A DNA stretch of 44,408 nucleotides from Mycolicibacterium iranicum. GTDB lineage: Bacteria > Actinomycetota > Actinomycetes > Mycobacteriales > Mycobacteriaceae. The position numbers and the translations under genes are program-made. The notes below the pieces were generated by a model. It was not told where the DNA came from, did not search any database, and saw nothing but the letters and a program-made list of their open reading frames with translations. Each line of letters opens with the position of its first letter. Within the stretch, counting starts at the first letter, position 1. Of this stretch, positions 41,293-44,408 are shown one piece after another. The stretch lies in contig NZ_LWCS01000042.1 of the NCBI RefSeq assembly GCF_001650495.1, positions 264-44,671 of the forward strand, in the 5' to 3' direction.

Positions 41293-41997
41293 TCAAGCCC
41301 CGGTGATCGCGTCGACATGTGACTCAATGGCCGTCGTCATCTCGCCGGCCTGCGTGACGGGAGTGTCCTGTGGTTTGCACGCCTGCACGTCGATGACGAC
41401 GTTCGCGCGGACAGCCAAAACGTGCTCACACGACTGGATCTGACCGTCCGACCCGCGGGTGATGGGAATCGTAAGGCGGGTGTCGGTGGCATCGAGTGCG
41501 CCGCTGAGCCACCTGGGCAGCGGCTTGTCGTTCAGCGTGATGTTCACCCGGTGGTCCGTGCATTCGGCCCAGCGCGCATTGGACTTCGTGACGAAGTCCC
41601 GCGCCGCTTCGGGTGATTCGTACAGGACCACGGACTGGACGGCGACGCTTCTCCACTGTTCGCTGTCGGGTTCACGCATGGTCTGCTGGCGCATGGACAT
41701 CCAGTTGTCGGTTCCCCGTTGTCCGTAGATGGCGACCTCGTTGACCTGCCACACCCCGAGGCAGTTGAGGTTCGGCAACAGATTGCGATTGTCGGCCATC
41801 TCCACGACGGGGGTCAGCGGTGTCATCGCGGATCCCATGATGGCGTCGATCTCGTTGTTGCTCAATAGAAGTGCTTCGAGGTCGGCTGCCTTCACGGCTC
41901 TGGGTTGTGCAGCGGGCCGGGGCCCGGGCGACTCGGATCCGCAGCCCGTCAGCGTGAGAACCAACGCGATGACGGCGACAGTGCGGTGGTCACGCAT
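41293..41997 (-). CDS. Lipoprotein with PknH-like extracellular sensor domain
   Basis: Predicted lipoprotein of 234 residues: signal peptide MRDHRTVAVIALVLTLTG with lipobox LTGC (Cys at about 19). The rest resembles the mycobacterial PknH_C sensor domain found in PknH and in LppH/LpqQ-type lipoproteins: ALLLSNNEIDAIMGSAM, LNCLGVWQVNEVAIYG, WAECTDHRVNITL and the paired cysteines in SCEHV and VQACKPQ. There is no kinase domain. ATG 41997 lies inside the end of the upstream secreted-protein gene (8-base overlap), so the two are expressed together and possibly work together at the cell surface. Confidence 0.82.
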   Translation of the reverse strand: MRDHRTVAVIALVLTLTGCGSESPGPRPAAQPRAVKAADLEALLLSNNEIDAIMGSAMTPLTPVVEMADNRNLLPNLNCLGVWQVNEVAIYGQRGTDNWMSMRQQTMREPDSEQWRSVAVQSVVLYESPEAARDFVTKSNARWAECTDHRVNITLNDKPLPRWLSGALDATDTRLTIPITRGSDGQIQSCEHVLAVRANVVIDVQACKPQDTPVTQAGEMTTAIESHVDAITGA

Positions 41998-42583
41998 GAG
42001 TCCCGGCTGCGGCACACGCAGCCTGCACTGTTGTCGCATCCTGATTAAGTTCTGCGACAGTGAGATTGAGAGACTCACCGCTTCCTCGCAGGCCCATCTT
42101 CAGAAGCAGCTTGGTGGCGTCCAAGGACCACGACCGCATGGGATTGGCGATGTCGGGCGCGAGTCCCGGCGTGTTGGCGGCAGTCAGCGCGATCGCAGCT
42201 CCCTGCCGAAGAGCTGTGCGCCCCAACTCGTTACTGCTGCTGATGGTGGGGTCCGAGTAGTCGGGGTTCTCGTATGTCTCCAGGGCGTCGGCGAACTGGC
42301 CGTAGTAGGTGGCAGTGCCGTTGAGGACCTCGGCGAATTGCGCGCACGCGGCGACGGCGGCGGGATTGGCATCGTCGGAAGCCGGCGCGGTCACCTCCGT
42401 CATGCCTTGCGCCGGCGCCGGAGCAACCCCTTCTTGGGGACCCGCGGCCTGTGAGTTTCCCGGGGCGAACGGATCGACTGCGGCGCCGTCGCCGGGCTGG
42501 GCGAATGCCGCGGGAGCAAGGACCAGGCCGGCGGCGATCACCGATATCGCCGTGCTGATGAATCGCAGGTTCGACGAGATCAT
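41990..42583 (-). CDS. Secreted mycobacterial protein of unknown function
   Basis: Protein of 197 residues from ATG 42583, with GAGAGGA just upstream. A signal peptide (SNLRFISTAISVIAAGLVLA, cleavage after AFA near 29) is followed by a Pro/Ala/Gly-rich stretch (about 30-70) and a helical domain with two cysteines, AVAACAQF near the start and VQAACAAAG near the end, that could form a disulfide. I do not recognise the family; small two-cysteine helical secreted proteins of mycobacteria include haem-binding ones, but I see no specific motif. It overlaps the lipoprotein gene by 8 bases. Confidence 0.75.
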   Translation of the reverse strand: MISSNLRFISTAISVIAAGLVLAPAAFAQPGDGAAVDPFAPGNSQAAGPQEGVAPAPAQGMTEVTAPASDDANPAAVAACAQFAEVLNGTATYYGQFADALETYENPDYSDPTISSSNELGRTALRQGAAIALTAANTPGLAPDIANPMRSWSLDATKLLLKMGLRGSGESLNLTVAELNQDATTVQAACAAAGTHA

Positions 42584-42889
42584 CGGATCCTCTCCACTGC
42601 CGCACATCAGCGGCATGTTTGGGCGTGAACAGGCGGAGCGCAGAGATCGGCGAAGCGGCGGTGCTTCCTGATCACATGATCTCGCCTGTTACCGAATCGC
42701 GCGCAAAGTCACGCAAAGCAAGGTAACTCATCGGCGATACCGTATTGTCTGTGAAAGCGCTGGTGATTAGCTGACGGTAGTGAAAATTTGATCGCCATTC
42801 ATCGATCGGCAATGCAGCTCTTCGATACTTCTCGCGATCAAACCGTTACCGACGGTGGTCGGTTGGCCACGAGAGGCGCCCCAATAGTC
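42584..42889. promoter_or_regulatory. Divergent control region between the secreted-protein pair and the porin pair
   Basis: This 306-base gap is AT-richer than its surroundings. It contains the palindrome GATCA-CA-TGATC (42670-42681), a short direct repeat (CGCAAAGTCA then CGCAAAGCAA, about 42700-42720), and TACCGT/TATTGT stretches near 42738-42750 that could be -10 elements. No gene is supported inside it. An in-frame upstream extension of the porin exists but lacks a ribosome site. Confidence 0.35.
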
Positions 42890-43555
42890 ATGATGAACCG
42901 CTTCGCCGCCCTGGCATTCGCTTCCGCCGTGGCCGTGGGTGCCGCGGCGCCTGCGGCCACAGCACAGCCGGCTCCGCCGCCGCCGGCGCCTGTGCCTCCG
43001 CCGCCGAATGCGGTCGTCATGTCAGGACCACCGGGAGTGCTTGTGACACCGGATGGTTGGCGGCTCGAGGTGGTGGGAGCCAACGAGTCGCAGCAGCCGG
43101 TCGCTCCGCTCACGACTGCCGTCTCGTCGCGTGAGTACCTGTTCGGAGGCACCTACACCGGCACCATCACCGGCGAAGGAAGCACCAAACTGGCGGGCGG
43201 CACGATGGAGGTCGGCGCTCAGATCGGTTGCGGCATCATCTCCGACGAGCAGGAGATCAACCCCGGCGCCGGCTTCACGCCGGGAATCGGGCTTCCGCTG
43301 GTCGGACCACCCACCCTCGGCCTCTCGGTCAACCTGCAGGGCAAGGTCTATCTCTCACCGGGCACGGTCACCACGGTCCCCATCAACAAGAAGTCCTTCA
43401 AGGGCACGTCGACTCGCGTGTCCATCAACGGTGTCCGGATCAAGACCGACCAGTGCGCCGGCCAGTCCTTCATCCGGTCCTACGCGACTCTGACGAGCTC
43501 GACGGACAACACCGACGACGTGATCACCTATCTCGGTGTCACGAAGGTCGTCTGA
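42890..43555 (+). CDS. MspA-family porin-like protein, copy 1
   Basis: Protein of 221 residues from ATG 42890. A signal peptide (MNRFAALAFASAVAVGAAAP, cleavage near ATA-QP) leads into a Pro-rich stretch (PAPPPPAPVPPPPN) not seen in MspA itself. The MspA-like beta domain follows: PDGWRLEVVGANESQ, SSREYLFGGTYTGTI, EVGAQIGCGI, and the C-terminal GQSFIRSYATLTSS ending YLGVTKVV. Two cysteines (QIGCGI, DQCAGQ) are also in copy 2 and may pair. MspA proteins form outer-membrane channels; whether these divergent ones do is uncertain. GAGAGG lies 13 bases before the start, as in copy 2. In an operon with 43602. Confidence 0.85.
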   Translation: MMNRFAALAFASAVAVGAAAPAATAQPAPPPPAPVPPPPNAVVMSGPPGVLVTPDGWRLEVVGANESQQPVAPLTTAVSSREYLFGGTYTGTITGEGSTKLAGGTMEVGAQIGCGIISDEQEINPGAGFTPGIGLPLVGPPTLGLSVNLQGKVYLSPGTVTTVPINKKSFKGTSTRVSINGVRIKTDQCAGQSFIRSYATLTSSTDNTDDVITYLGVTKVV

Positions 43556-43601
43556 CATGAAGCGTCCCGGCCATCAACCGACGAGAGGTACCGCCGTAAC
43601 C

Positions 43602-44315
43602 ATGCTGACCCGTATCGCCGCCTTGGCCGCCGTGTGTGTTCTTGCGCCCGTGGCCATGTCGTCTGAGGTGTCGGCGCAGCCGGCTCCCCCTGTCGTGCCG
43701 CCACCGCCCGCGCCCGCAGGTGCACCGATGCCTCCTGGCGCGTTGCCGCCGCCGCCTCCGGACAACGGCATGGTGGCCTCATCGCCTCCGGGTGTCGTCA
43801 TCACGCCGGACGGCTGGACGCTCACCGTCGCCGCGACGAACGAAACTCAGCTCCCGGTGGCGCCTCTGACCACGGCCATCTCGTCGCGCGACTATCTGGT
43901 GGGTGGCACGTTCGCGGGTTCGGTCGACGGTGGCGGAAGCACCGAACTGACCGGCGGAACCCTGGATGTCGGTTATCAGATCGGCTGCGGTATCGAACTC
44001 AAGCAGATGCGTCTCATCGGCCAGGTCGGCATCGGCACATCCGGCTCCACGCTGCTCGGTCCGGTTCCTACCGGCATCACGCTTCCCGTCACCGGAGTGC
44101 TGGAGTTCCATCCGCGGCCGGGCACCGTGCAGACGGTCAGCGTCGACAAGAAGTCGTTCAAGAAGGCGCCGGTACGTGTGACACTGAAGGATGTCCACAT
44201 CAAGATCGACGGTTGCCTCGGCCAGTCGTTCATCCGGTCCTATGCGACGATGACTAGCTCGAGCACCGACAACGACGACGTGGTCGCCTACTACGGCGTG
44301 ACCAAGGCGGTTTGA
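43602..44315 (+). CDS. MspA-family porin-like protein, copy 2
   Basis: Protein of 237 residues, a paralogue of the gene before it. Signal peptide LTRIAALAAVCVLAPVAMSS, then a Pro-rich stretch (VVPPPPAPAGAPMPPG), then the MspA-like domain: TPDGWTLTVAATNETQ, SSRDYLVGGTFAGSV, VGYQIGCGIEL, FHPRPGTVQTV and GQSFIRSYATMTSS ending YYGVTKAV. I chose ATG 43602 because the match with copy 1 begins there. ATG 43557, two bases after the stop of copy 1 and preceded by GAAGG, is a real alternative that adds 15 residues. Confidence 0.85.
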   Translation: MLTRIAALAAVCVLAPVAMSSEVSAQPAPPVVPPPPAPAGAPMPPGALPPPPPDNGMVASSPPGVVITPDGWTLTVAATNETQLPVAPLTTAISSRDYLVGGTFAGSVDGGGSTELTGGTLDVGYQIGCGIELKQMRLIGQVGIGTSGSTLLGPVPTGITLPVTGVLEFHPRPGTVQTVSVDKKSFKKAPVRVTLKDVHIKIDGCLGQSFIRSYATMTSSSTDNDDVVAYYGVTKAV

Positions 44316-44323
44316 CGGTCGTC

Positions 44324-44408
44324 ATGCGCCAAATGGCAAGGGAGAAGCGGGCCGTCAGGATCGGTACGGTCTGCGGTGTCGCCGGCATGATTGCGGTGGG
44401 GTTGGCGG
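44324..44408 (+). CDS. Start of an exported protein (3' end outside window)
   Basis: From ATG 44324 a basic then hydrophobic start (MRQMAREKRAVRIG, TVCGVAGMIAVGLA) looks like a signal peptide. It begins 8 bases after the stop of the second porin-like gene, so it is probably in the same operon. It may be a third MspA-like protein, but too little is present to say. Confidence 0.5.
   Translation, partial: MRQMAREKRAVRIGTVCGVAGMIAVGLA

Noticed and set aside
1..44408. tRNA, rRNA, CRISPR arrays, insertion sequences, toxin-antitoxin pairs, phage genes
   Set aside because: None seen: no transposase or integrase motifs, no regular spaced repeats of CRISPR type, no tRNA-like cloverleaf noticed by eye. 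A tool-based scan was not possible.

Overview
The window looks like chromosomal DNA of a fast-growing environmental mycobacterium (Mycolicibacterium-type). The GC content is high, start codons are often GTG or TTG, and MspA-type porins are present. From memory, the order of housekeeping genes follows the M. tuberculosis block Rv0861c to Rv0897c: xpb, Rv0862c, moaC2-mog-moaE2, rpfA, moaD2-moaA2, Rv0870c, cspB, Rv0875c-Rv0877, Rv0879c, Rv0881-Rv0883c (sepH), serC, Rv0885, fprB, Rv0887c, citA, gltA2, Rv0897c. No rRNA, tRNA, insertion sequence, CRISPR array or prophage was seen.

Layout. 1-7.5 kb: the end of a repeat-rich secreted protein, the XPB helicase on the other strand, and a second secreted protein built from the same repeat. 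The second protein sits between xpb and its usual neighbour. 7.5-15.6 kb: a molybdenum-cofactor gene set (moaC, mog, moaE on +; moaD, moaA on -) around rpfA, which has a c-di-AMP (ydaO-type) riboswitch leader and a CRP-like site, followed by yccF and cspB. 15.6-16 kb: a decayed endonuclease-like gene marked by a 15-base direct repeat. 16-24 kb: a glutathionyl-hydroquinone-reductase-like enzyme, an exported DUF2771 protein with an MFS gene, DUF3027, SRPBCC/DUF2530, an RNA methyltransferase with DUF2537, sepH and serC. 24-27.8 kb: a CRP-like site between serC and an AurF-like diiron oxygenase gene, which is followed closely by fprB; then a DUF4239 membrane protein. 28-33.6 kb: accessory genes, namely an exported GH1 beta-glycosidase of archaeal LacS type, a VOC protein, an orphan polyprenyl-phosphate sugar transferase and a DinB/maleylpyruvate-isomerase-fold protein. 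33.6-37.7 kb: two citrate synthases with pdxH and a TetR regulator. 37.8-44.4 kb: a drug-efflux MFS/MarR pair, a phytoene-dehydrogenase-like oxidoreductase, a secreted-protein/lipoprotein pair, two tandem MspA-like porins and the start of another exported protein.

How the parts connect. The most unusual signal is a shared export module: a signal peptide with a GRVG-LAV motif, a long acidic linker, an LAWVRR motif and a cadherin/Ig-like domain. It is placed in front of repeat domains in one gene (4407-7511) and in front of an archaeal-type GH1 enzyme in another (27965-30550). Three CRP-like palindromes (in front of the adhesin, rpfA and serC/AurF-like genes) and the riboswitch suggest cyclic-nucleotide control over surface, resuscitation and serine genes. 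All assignments come from reading the sequence and recalling protein families; no database search was run.
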